This document shows, one piece after another, positions 1 to 5,581 of a stretch of 11,044 nt of DNA (positions are counted from its first letter, which is position 1; each line of letters starts with the position of its first letter). The notes under the pieces were generated by a model that saw only the letters and a list, made by a program, of their open reading frames with translations, was not told the DNA's origin and searched no databases. This DNA is from Methylophaga sp. (GTDB taxonomy: Bacteria; Pseudomonadota; Gammaproteobacteria; Nitrosococcales; Methylophagaceae), in assembly GCA_014762585.1 (NCBI GenBank), contig JABURN010000197.1, positions 1-11,044 of the forward strand. The letters run 5' to 3'. Both the position numbers and the translations under genes were made by a program.

Positions 1-322
<322 letters not shown>

Positions 323-415
323 ATAACCCCAAGTTAGGCTTGGGTGGAAAGACGACGTTTTTCCCCTTGTTACCGAATTCCACAAGCTAGATTAAAAGCT
401 AGCTTAAACCGTTTA
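323..415 (+). other. 23S-5S internal transcribed spacer with two hairpins
   Basis: This 93-nt spacer separates 23S and 5S rRNA and contains no tRNA. Two perfect inverted repeats are visible: CCCAAG/CTTGGG at 328-333/339-344 with a 5-nt loop, and AAGCTAG/CTAGCTT at 384-390/399-405 with an 8-nt A/T-rich loop. In rRNA operons such structures and the unpaired A/U-rich stretches beside them are processing sites for RNases. That role is inferred here from position only. Confidence 0.7.
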
Positions 416-533
416 TGCCTGGCGGCCATAGCGAGTTGGCACCACCTGATCCCATCCCGAACTCAGAAGTGAAACAGCTCAGCGCCGATGATAGTGTGGG
501 AGGTCCCATGTGAAAGTAGGTCACTGCCAGGCT
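416..533 (+). rRNA. rrf: 5S ribosomal RNA, complete
   Basis: The sequence begins TGCCTGGCGGCC and ends ACTGCCAGGC. The two ends pair as helix I (GCCTGGC at 417-423 with GCCAGGC at 526-532), giving a molecule of about 118 nt, close to the usual 120. The conserved internal block CCGAACTCAGAAGTGAAAC is present near 457-475. The gene is the distal member of the rRNA operon and is followed 13 nt later by a strong hairpin terminator. Two segments of its 3' half, CCCATGTGA (505-513) and AAAGTAGGTCAC (513-524), recur in the non-coding region downstream. Confidence 0.97.
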
Positions 534-546
534 TTTATACAAAAAG

Positions 547-581
547 ATACCCGGTCCTCATAGAGGCCCGGGTATTTTTTT
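547..581 (+). terminator. Rho-independent terminator of the rRNA operon
   Basis: An outer stem ATACCCGG (547-554) pairs with CCGGGTAT (568-575). One mismatch follows, then an inner stem CCTC/GAGG (556-559/563-566) with an ATA loop. Seven T residues follow directly (575-581). Its position 13 nt after 5S rRNA makes it the natural end of the rRNA transcript. A diverged copy with the same architecture lies at 860-893. Confidence 0.93.
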
Positions 582-623
582 GTCTCAAGGTTTGGGATTG
601 ACCTGTCTTGAGTCGGGGAGATA

Positions 624-713
624 CCCATGTGACAAAAACGCCGGGAGCGTTTTTGGACGCCGGAGGCGCCCGAAGGGCTGAGCCCCGGATGGGCTCAGTC
701 AAAGTAGGTCACC
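624..713 (+). repeat. Multi-hairpin element with GGA-type loops and 5S-like edges
   Basis: Four stem-loops stand almost end to end. They are AAAAACGC/GCGTTTTT (634-641/647-654, loop CGGGA), CGCC/GGCG (658-661/665-668, loop GGA), GCCC/GGGC (668-671/675-678, loop GAA) and CTGAGCCC/GGGCTCAG (678-685/691-698, loop CGGAT). The second and third share one base, as do the third and fourth, so not all can form fully at once. The element is framed by GTGAC (629-633) and GTCAC (708-712), which can pair as a closing stem. Its edges repeat pieces of the upstream 5S rRNA: CCCATGTGA at 624-632 and AAAGTAGGTCAC at 701-712. It could be a dispersed REP-like repeat, part of a small RNA, or a remodelled 5S fragment. 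The hairpins are certain; the function is unknown. Confidence 0.65.
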
Positions 714-796
714 CTTAAGTCCATCCAAAGGCTCATTACGAACACATATCCAGAGAACCATGAATGTTTTTGCACGAGCGCAGGGAGCCCGTAGGG

Positions 797-832
797 TCGC
801 CTACAGGGATGTAGGCGATAAAGTAGGTCACC
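797..832 (+). repeat. Second hairpin repeat; loop matches CsrA-type consensus
   Basis: A perfect 9-bp stem TCGCCTACA/TGTAGGCGA (797-805/810-818) closes a GGGA loop (806-809). It is followed by AAAGTAGGTCACC (820-832), identical to the right edge of the element ending at 713. The preceding bases also align with that element (GGAGCCCGTAGGG here against GGCGCCCGAAGGG there), so this is a diverged, shorter copy. The stem and loop together contain TACAGGGATGT, which fits the known CsrA/RsmA high-affinity consensus (RUACARGGAUGU) at all but the first base. CsrA binding is an inference. Confidence 0.65.
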
Positions 833-859
833 TTAAACGTTGAACCGAGAGTAAATACG

Positions 860-893
860 TACCCGGTCCACATAGTGGTCCGGGTATTTTTTT
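860..893 (+). terminator. Second terminator, diverged copy of the rRNA terminator
   Basis: The stem TACCCGG/CCGGGTA (860-866/880-886) is followed by one mismatch, an inner stem CCAC/GTGG (868-871/875-878), an ATA loop, and seven T residues (887-893). The layout and the following bases (TTTTTTTGTCT) are the same as in the terminator at 547-581, about 312 nt upstream. In the inner stem a T-A pair there is replaced by A-T here, so pairing is kept. It would end any transcript that reads through the first terminator or starts between the two. Confidence 0.85.
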
Positions 894-934
894 GTCTATC
901 AGATTTGCATTGCTTTACCTAAGCATGGCAACAC

Positions 935-1064
935 CCCATGTGACCGCCAATAGCTCCTGCATTGGCAGCATACATCACATCCATCTTAATAACATTATCG
1001 CCGGGAACGATGAGGGTCTGCTGGAGGCAGGTCGTGCAGCGATTTGACCCCGTGATAGGTCAAA
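935..1064 (+). repeat. Loose hairpin cluster starting with the same CCCATGTGAC motif
   Basis: CCCATGTGAC at 935-944 repeats the left edge of the element at 624 and stands about the same distance after its terminator (42 against 43 nt). Inverted repeats follow: GCCAAT/ATTGGC (946-951/961-966), ATCG/CGAT (997-1000/1008-1011, loop with GGGA), CTGC/GCAG (1018-1021/1027-1030, loop TGGAG) and TTTGACC/GGTCAAA (1043-1049/1058-1064). Several stems are short and could be chance. The shared left motif and spacing make a third, degenerate member of the family plausible. Confidence 0.35.
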
Positions 1065-1172
1065 GAGAATAGCCTATTGATGTGCTGATCATGAGTCGTC
1101 TTAATCCTGACCATAAAGCGTTTCGAGGTTTAAGTTGGTGAGTTTGCTCTAAAGCCGCGGTCAGAGCTCACT

Positions 1173-1589
1173 TTATCCGATTTGTTCTTTATTATTCAGT
1201 ACTGTAAAGCGCCTCAAAAAACTATCAACCACTAAAGGCTTTCTTCTTTCATCTGCGTAAGTTACCGATAGCGTATTATCTGAGACGTAGTAGATGGCTT
1301 CGAGGCCCAATGACTGAGCTAGATCACAGGCTTCGTTCCAACCCACATTAACGGCGAAGTATTGATCAATGTCCTGGCTCAGTGTGTTGTATCCTCTCAG
1401 CTTTCTGACCCAGCGATAATGCATGTTGAGATAATCAGGGAGTGATTTAGCAGCACTGTTCTTTTCATTGTTAAAATCATGAGAAGAAACCGGTATGCCG
1501 AGAATAGCAAAGTGGATCGGCCAGTGCGTTATATTGTTTTGACTGCTGAATGACGTTTTAAAGTAGTGCCCGGGAATAGGCTCGGTCAT
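1173..1589 (-). CDS. Uncharacterised protein, possibly DUF3293 family
   Basis: A single minus-strand frame of 138 codons stands between the rRNA region and the divergent rho gene. The start ATG (complement of 1587-1589) is preceded by a weak AGG about 11 nt upstream; the stop is TAA. The protein is soluble-looking, with no signal peptide or membrane segment. The overall pattern (an N-terminal FAILGIP stretch, a middle helix YLNMHYRWVRKLRGY, then YFAVNVGW, ACDLAQSLGLEAIYYV and a C-terminal strand region) resembles DUF3293, small proteins of unknown function, where a large aromatic/Gly strand precedes an Ala/Leu helix and a strand. I recognise this from pattern alone. It is monocistronic, and no function can be assigned. 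A chance frame is unlikely given its length and protein-like composition. Confidence 0.6.
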   Translation of the reverse strand: MTEPIPGHYFKTSFSSQNNITHWPIHFAILGIPVSSHDFNNEKNSAAKSLPDYLNMHYRWVRKLRGYNTLSQDIDQYFAVNVGWNEACDLAQSLGLEAIYYVSDNTLSVTYADERRKPLVVDSFLRRFTVLNNKEQIG

Positions 1590-1681
1590 AAGTTAACTGC
1601 CTGTTTATATGCGTTTCTGGTACTTTTAGCCTTGTTAGTGGCTCTAATGCCGACAAAGTTGCAATATTTTTTCTAAAACAC

Positions 1682-1710
1682 TAGACGGCCCGATCCCTAG
1701 CTGCTATGCT
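1682..1710 (+). promoter_or_regulatory. Candidate sigma70 promoter for rho
   Basis: TAGACG (1682-1687) stands 17 bp before TATGCT (1705-1710), and the -10 is preceded by TG at 1702-1703, giving an extended -10 element. This predicts a start near 1717 and a leader of about 100 nt before the rho ATG. It is the best promoter-like arrangement in the 227-nt gap between the divergent genes, but it is not proven. Confidence 0.5.
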
Positions 1711-1717
1711 TGCCGAC

Positions 1718-1816
1718 AGTTTTTTCGAAAACTCCTCCCCGTTAGTACATAACAGCGCCCATACTGCGGCGTTTTCAAGGTTGTTCTATATCAAAAAATC
1801 CCAATCCAGGTAATAC
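1718..1816 (+). promoter_or_regulatory. rho leader with UUCG hairpin and C-rich tract
   Basis: The presumed leader opens with a perfect hairpin, AGTTTT-TTCG-AAAACT (1718-1733), capped by the very stable UUCG tetraloop. It continues with a stretch poor in G (about 25 C against 13 G between 1728 and 1816). In E. coli, rho is autoregulated by Rho-dependent termination in its leader, and Rho prefers C-rich, unstructured RNA. A similar role here is inferred. The ribosome binding site of rho is weak: AGGTAA at 1808-1813. Confidence 0.4.
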
Positions 1817-3076
1817 ATGAATCTGACAGAACTGAAAAAGCAGTCCGCTGCTGAATTGATGGATCTTGCCCTTTCAATGAATCTTGAGGGCCTCGCCAGG
1901 AACAGAAAACAAGAATTAATCTTCGCAATAGTTAAAGCCCACTCCAAACAGGGTGAAGATGTAGTCACTACCGGGGTTTTGGAGTTATTGCCAGATGGCT
2001 TCGGTTTCCTGCGTTCACCGGAAGATTCTTATGTGGCAGGTCCGGATGACGTCTATGTGTCACCGAGTCAGATCCGACGTTTCCACCTGCGCACCGGCGA
2101 TACCATCAAGGGCAAAATCAGACCGCCAAAAGACAGCGAACGCTACTTTGCCCTGGTTAAAGTAGAAGAAATCAATTTCGAAAAGCCCGACAAATCCAAG
2201 AACAAAGTTCCTTTCGAAAACCTCACCCCCTTGTTTGCCAATGAGCGTTATTCTCTGGAGCGTGGCAATGGCAGTACCGAAGATTTAACGCCCCGGATTA
2301 TTGATCTTGCTTCTCCCATTGGTAAGGGCCAACGCGGTCTAATCGTGGCACCACCGAAATCTGGTAAAACCATGATTCTGCAATCACTGGCTCAGTCTAT
2401 TGCAGCAAATTACCCAGACAGTGATCTGATCGTCCTGCTGATCGACGAGCGACCGGAAGAGGTCACGGAAATGGCCCGGTCGGTACGTGGTGAAGTCGTT
2501 TCCAGTACTTTCGACGAACCTGCTGCACGGCACGTGCAGGTAGCAGAAATGGTCATCGAGAAGGCCAAACGTCTGGTTGAACACAAACACGATGTGGTGA
2601 TCCTGCTGGATTCTATTACCCGTCTCGCTCGTGCCTATAACACCGTGGCGCCATCTTCCGGTAAGGTCTTGACCGGTGGTGTGGATGCGAATGCACTGCA
2701 ACGCCCGAAACGTTTTTTCGGTGCCGCACGTAACATTGAAGAGGGTGGCAGCCTGACTATCATCGCAACAGCCCTCATCGAAACAGGCTCACGGATGGAT
2801 GAAGTTATCTTCGAAGAGTTCAAGGGCACCGGTAATATGGAAGTCTTGCTCGAGCGCAAACTGGCTGATCGTCGTATTTATCCTGCAATTAATGTGACTC
2901 GTTCCGGTACCCGTCGTGAGGAACTGCTGACCTCGGAAGAGGACCTGCAAAAACTCTGGATTCTGAGAAAGCTGATTTCTCAAATGGAGCCGGTAGAGGC
3001 AATGGAATTCATGATGGACCGGCTCAAGTCTACCAAGACCAATGCCGAGTTCTTTGACATGATGAAACAGGGCTAA
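1817..3076 (+). CDS. rho: Transcription termination factor Rho
   Basis: Rho is a hexameric, ATP-driven RNA translocase that ends transcription of untranslated RNA. The 419-residue protein has exactly the length of E. coli Rho and aligns without gaps. Visible parts are the N-terminal Rho helical domain (MNLTELKK), the RNA-binding OB fold with GFGFLR at 61-66, the Walker A motif APPKSGKT at about 178-185, [13 protein letters not shown] at 207-219 with the catalytic Glu-Arg pair, Walker B with DSITR at 265-269, the Q loop, and RSGTR near 366 with the arginine finger. Residues known to contact bicyclomycin (L208, M219, S266) are conserved. ATG 1817 gives the canonical N-terminus. The next gene, miaA, begins 12 nt after the stop, so the two are probably co-transcribed; in many gammaproteobacteria rho instead lies next to trxA. 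Confidence 0.98.
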   Translation: MNLTELKKQSAAELMDLALSMNLEGLARNRKQELIFAIVKAHSKQGEDVVTTGVLELLPDGFGFLRSPEDSYVAGPDDVYVSPSQIRRFHLRTGDTIKGKIRPPKDSERYFALVKVEEINFEKPDKSKNKVPFENLTPLFANERYSLERGNGSTEDLTPRIIDLASPIGKGQRGLIVAPPKSGKTMILQSLAQSIAANYPDSDLIVLLIDERPEEVTEMARSVRGEVVSSTFDEPAARHVQVAEMVIEKAKRLVEHKHDVVILLDSITRLARAYNTVAPSSGKVLTGGVDANALQRPKRFFGAARNIEEGGSLTIIATALIETGSRMDEVIFEEFKGTGNMEVLLERKLADRRIYPAINVTRSGTRREELLTSEEDLQKLWILRKLISQMEPVEAMEFMMDRLKSTKTNAEFFDMMKQG

Positions 3077-3088
3077 GCCAAACTGACT

Positions 3089-4042
3089 ATGCAGGATAAA
3101 CTGCCGCCGGCCATCTTTATCATGGGGCCGACGGCAGCGGGGAAAACAGACCTCGCGCTGGAACTGGCCAAACGTCATCCGCTGGAAATCATCAGTGTCG
3201 ATTCTGCACTGGTGTATAAAGGCATGGACATCGGCACGGCTAAACCCTCTGCTGAGATTCTGAAACAGTTCCCCCATCATCTGGTTGATATTCTGGAGCC
3301 GACCGAGACTTATTCAGCTGGTCGTTTTCGTGACGATGCGCTGTCTTTGATGGCCGATATTACATCGCGAGGTAAAGTGCCATTACTGGTCGGTGGCACC
3401 ATGCTCTATTTCAATGCGCTTCAAAAAGGTATGTCCAAACTCCCATCAGCTGATCCGACAGTCAGAGCAAAGCTCGATGCCGAGGCGGCTGAGTTCGGTT
3501 TGGCATATTTGCATCAACGCCTGGCCGAAGTGGATCCGGTTGCAGCGGCACGCATTCACGTCAATGATCCCCAACGTTTGCAACGTGCCCTCGAAGTCTA
3601 TGAACTCACTGGAAAGAGTCTGACTGAGCTGACTGCAGCGCAGGGTGAAACGCTGCCTTACAAGGTCAGCAAAATTATCGTTGCCCCCTTCGATCGCGCT
3701 GTCTTGCATCAGCGTATTGCCAAAAGATACACAGAGATGGTCGATAATGGTTTTCTGAATGAGGTGCAGAAGCTTTATCAGCGTGGCGATTGTCATCCGG
3801 GATTACCTTCGATCCGTGCTGTCGGTTACCGGCAGGCCTGGGCTTATCTTAGTGGTGAGCTGGATATGGAGACCTTCGTTGACAAGGCGATAGTAGCAAC
3901 CCGTCAAATGGCAAAAAGACAAATCACCTGGCTACGTTCTCAGGACGATGGTGTCTGGTTTGACAGCGGTCAAAGCCTGCCGGTCGAGGAAGTGAACCAT
4001 TATCTGAAGGGACAGGTCACACAATTACAGAATAATGCTTGA
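3089..4042 (+). CDS. miaA: tRNA dimethylallyltransferase MiaA
   Basis: MiaA transfers a dimethylallyl group from DMAPP to N6 of adenosine 37 in tRNAs that read UNN codons; MiaB usually methylthiolates the product. The 317-residue protein matches the family length (E. coli 316). It shows the P-loop GPTAAGKT at 13-20, the [18 protein letters not shown] block with the probable catalytic Asp at 38, GGTMLYF in the core, the [19 protein letters not shown] motif, and [10 protein letters not shown] near the C-terminal part. No good Shine-Dalgarno precedes ATG 3089, and only 12 nt separate it from the rho stop, so translation may be coupled to rho. The final TGA overlaps a promoter-like -35 for hfq. 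Confidence 0.97.
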   Translation: MQDKLPPAIFIMGPTAAGKTDLALELAKRHPLEIISVDSALVYKGMDIGTAKPSAEILKQFPHHLVDILEPTETYSAGRFRDDALSLMADITSRGKVPLLVGGTMLYFNALQKGMSKLPSADPTVRAKLDAEAAEFGLAYLHQRLAEVDPVAAARIHVNDPQRLQRALEVYELTGKSLTELTAAQGETLPYKVSKIIVAPFDRAVLHQRIAKRYTEMVDNGFLNEVQKLYQRGDCHPGLPSIRAVGYRQAWAYLSGELDMETFVDKAIVATRQMAKRQITWLRSQDDGVWFDSGQSLPVEEVNHYLKGQVTQLQNNA

Positions 4043-4066
4043 CGATTCCGCTGGGACTTCTAGAAT
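4039..4066 (+). promoter_or_regulatory. Candidate sigma70 promoter for hfq
   Basis: TTGACG (4039-4044) and TAGAAT (4061-4066) are separated by 16 bp, and each box matches the sigma70 consensus at five of six positions. The -35 box overlaps the miaA stop codon. The predicted start near 4073 gives hfq a leader of about 45 nt. Internal promoters upstream of hfq are well known in E. coli, which supports the call. Confidence 0.6.
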
Positions 4067-4088
4067 GAGTTATCGGCAGGTGTTTTTC

Positions 4089-4111
4089 AAAAATAATAAC
4101 AATATCCGGAG
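4089..4111 (+). promoter_or_regulatory. A-R-N triplet array and ribosome binding site in the hfq leader
   Basis: Positions 4089-4103 read AAA AAT AAT AAC AAT, five consecutive A-R-N triplets, the motif bound by the distal face of Hfq. The Shine-Dalgarno CGGAG (4107-4111) begins only three nt later and lies six nt before the hfq ATG. A U-run (4083-4087) stands just upstream. Hfq is known to repress its own translation in E. coli, and this arrangement would suit the same control. The role is inferred. Confidence 0.5.
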
Positions 4112-4117
4112 CAGATA

Positions 4118-4342
4118 ATGGCCAAAGCGCAGACTCTTCAAGATCCTTTTTTAAACGCATTACGTCGCGAAAATATCCCCGTTTCCATTTACCTGGTCAA
4201 TGGCATTAAACTGCAGGGTCAGATTGATTCTTTTGATCAGTTCGTCATTTTGCTGAAAAATTCAGTAAATCAGATGGTATATAAACATGCCATTTCTACC
4301 ATTGTCCCCGCACGTAATGTTAACTACAGCCAGGAAGAATAG
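4118..4342 (+). CDS. hfq: RNA chaperone Hfq (short C-terminal tail)
   Basis: Hfq is a homohexameric Sm-like ring that pairs small RNAs with mRNAs. The 74-residue protein contains the full Sm core (about 7-66). Key residues are present: Q8 and, in the proximal pocket, Q41, F42, K56 and H57 (the YKH motif at 55-57); the rim residues N13, R16 and R17; and distal-face residues such as Y25, G29 and K31. The C-terminal tail after the core is only about eight residues and ends in EE, against some 35 residues in E. coli Hfq (102 aa). The start is secured by CGGAG six nt upstream. The stop codon overlaps the ribosome binding site of hflX. An upstream promoter and A-R-N array suggest independent transcription and autoregulation. 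Confidence 0.98.
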   Translation: MAKAQTLQDPFLNALRRENIPVSIYLVNGIKLQGQIDSFDQFVILLKNSVNQMVYKHAISTIVPARNVNYSQEE

Positions 4343-4353
4343 GAGCATATTGA

Positions 4354-5496
4354 TTGTTTGATCGTCCTGATAGTAAAGCCGCTTTTGACGATTCATCGAA
4401 CCAGGAAGCAGTTGTTCTTGTATATCTCAACTTCAATGACCCCAACTATGACGAATCACTGGAAGAGTTCCAGGAATTAGTTGGCGGCACTGGCGCTAAT
4501 ATAGCCGCCATCGTTCAGGGAAAAAGACACCGCCCCGATCCCAAGTATTTTGCCGGCAGCGGCAAAGTCGATGAAATTGCTGAATATGTTGCCTCTTCCC
4601 ATGCGGCACTGGTGATTTTTAATCATGAGCTGTCCCCAAGCCAGGAACGCAACCTGGAGCAACGCCTTAAATGCCGAGTGCTGGGGCGAACCGGTCTGAT
4701 CCTGGATATATTCGCCCGACGTGCCCGTTCACATGAGGGCAAGCTTCAGGTGGAACTGGCCCAACTCCAGCATATGTCGACCCGTCTCGTCCGAGGCTGG
4801 ACTCACCTGGAAAGACAAAAGGGGGGGATTGGCCTGCGTGGTCCCGGTGAAACCCAGCTTGAAACTGACCGGCGTTTACTGGGGCAACGAATCAAAACCC
4901 TGAAGAAAAAGCTGGATAAAGTGCGTTCTCAACGTGAACAGGGTAGACGGTCTCGAAGCCGCGGTGGCGTACCGGTTGTATCTTTGGTGGGTTACACCAA
5001 TGTGGGCAAGTCGACTTTGTTTAACAAGGTTACCTCGGCCGAGGTGTATGCCGACGATCGATTGTTTGCAACCCTCGATCCGACGCTGCGGCGAGTAAAG
5101 CTACACGACACGGAAATGTTGATTCTGGCTGATACCGTGGGCTTCATCCGGCAACTACCTCATGACCTGGTCGAATCATTCAGCTCGACACTGGAAGAAA
5201 CACGTGATGCCGCATTACTGCTGCATGTAGTGGATTGTGCAGCCAGCGATCGAGATGATTTGATGCATCATGTCAATGACGTTCTACAGCAGATTGAAGC
5301 CGATGAAGTTCCGCAACTGATTGTCTACAACAAAATAGACAAGCTTGAAGGTATGGAGCCACGTGTCGAGCGCAATGCCGACGGTGACATCGAACGCATA
5401 TGGCTCTCAGCCAGAACCGGCGAGGGCCTCGAATTACTGCGTCAGGCGCTGCAGGAATATTTTCCGCTGTTGGAAGAGTCTCAGTATCTGACTTAG
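4354..5496 (+). CDS. hflX: Ribosome-dissociating GTPase HflX (TTG start)
   Basis: HflX is a translational GTPase that binds the 50S subunit and splits stalled ribosomes, notably after heat or antibiotic stress. The 380-residue protein has the N-terminal HflX domain, the glycine-rich linker GGIGLRGPGETQLETDRR at 157-174, a basic coiled region (about 175-203), and a G domain with G1 GYTNVGKST (213-221), G3 DTVGF (260-264), G4 NKID (326-329) and G5 SARTG (352-356). It is shorter than the E. coli protein (426 aa), mainly at the C-terminus. Translation must begin at TTG 4354, because an in-frame TGA directly precedes it. AGGAG (4341-4345), eight nt upstream and overlapping the hfq stop, supports this. 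The uncommon start probably lowers expression relative to hfq. Confidence 0.96.
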   Translation: MFDRPDSKAAFDDSSNQEAVVLVYLNFNDPNYDESLEEFQELVGGTGANIAAIVQGKRHRPDPKYFAGSGKVDEIAEYVASSHAALVIFNHELSPSQERNLEQRLKCRVLGRTGLILDIFARRARSHEGKLQVELAQLQHMSTRLVRGWTHLERQKGGIGLRGPGETQLETDRRLLGQRIKTLKKKLDKVRSQREQGRRSRSRGGVPVVSLVGYTNVGKSTLFNKVTSAEVYADDRLFATLDPTLRRVKLHDTEMLILADTVGFIRQLPHDLVESFSSTLEETRDAALLLHVVDCAASDRDDLMHHVNDVLQQIEADEVPQLIVYNKIDKLEGMEPRVERNADGDIERIWLSARTGEGLELLRQALQEYFPLLEESQYLT

Positions 5497-5509
5497 GGGT
5501 GGGTTTTGG

Positions 5510-5537
5510 TTGCTTATAGCGCCCATCTCCGTAAAAT
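5510..5537 (+). promoter_or_regulatory. Possible promoter for hflKC
   Basis: TTGCTT (5510-5515) and TAAAAT (5532-5537) are 16 bp apart within the 85-nt gap before hflK. The -10 matches five of six consensus positions but the -35 only three, so this is a weak call. The gap contains no hairpin terminator that would force a new transcript. Confidence 0.3.
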
Positions 5538-5581
5538 AGTCGTTTTGAAAGTAAATCTCTTTTCTCATTTTGGAGAGCTAC

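Larger units (their letters stand above)
582..1172. other. Long non-coding stretch behind the rRNA operon
   Basis: About 590 nt without a convincing protein gene on either strand. The contents I can support are the hairpin element at 624-713, the hairpin repeat at 797-832, the second terminator at 860-893 and a looser set of hairpins at 935-1064, each listed separately. No tRNA, insertion sequence or CRISPR array is visible. The stretch 1065-1172 shows only a weak inverted repeat (GCTCT/AGAGC at 1146-1150/1163-1167), and I see nothing else in it. The only start codon worth checking, ATG at 1091, opens a 16-codon frame with no clear ribosome binding site. Confidence 0.6.

Noticed and set aside
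598..627. Possible promoter TTGACC at 598 that could drive an RNA through the hairpin region
   Set aside because: No acceptable -10 box lies 16-18 bp downstream, so I do not list it as a promoter.
513..832. Recurring AAAGTAGGTCAC taken as a CRISPR or tandem-repeat array
   Set aside because: Only three full copies, at uneven distances (188 and 119 nt), with no constant spacer length and a likely link to 5S rRNA.
1091..1141. 16-codon frame from ATG 1091 to the TGA ending at 1141
   Set aside because: Too short, with no ribosome binding site and no recognisable sequence.
1604..1609. TATAAA-like -10 on the minus strand before the DUF3293-like gene
   Set aside because: No -35 partner at a workable distance, and it would leave a leader of only about eight nt.
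1786..1968. 60-codon minus-strand frame opposite the rho start
   Set aside because: Antisense to the conserved N-terminus of Rho; no ribosome binding site or recognisable protein pattern.
5570..5581. Upstream TTG start that would add four residues to HflK
   Set aside because: It overlaps the GGAGAG ribosome binding site, and ATG 5582 gives the conserved MAWNEPG start.
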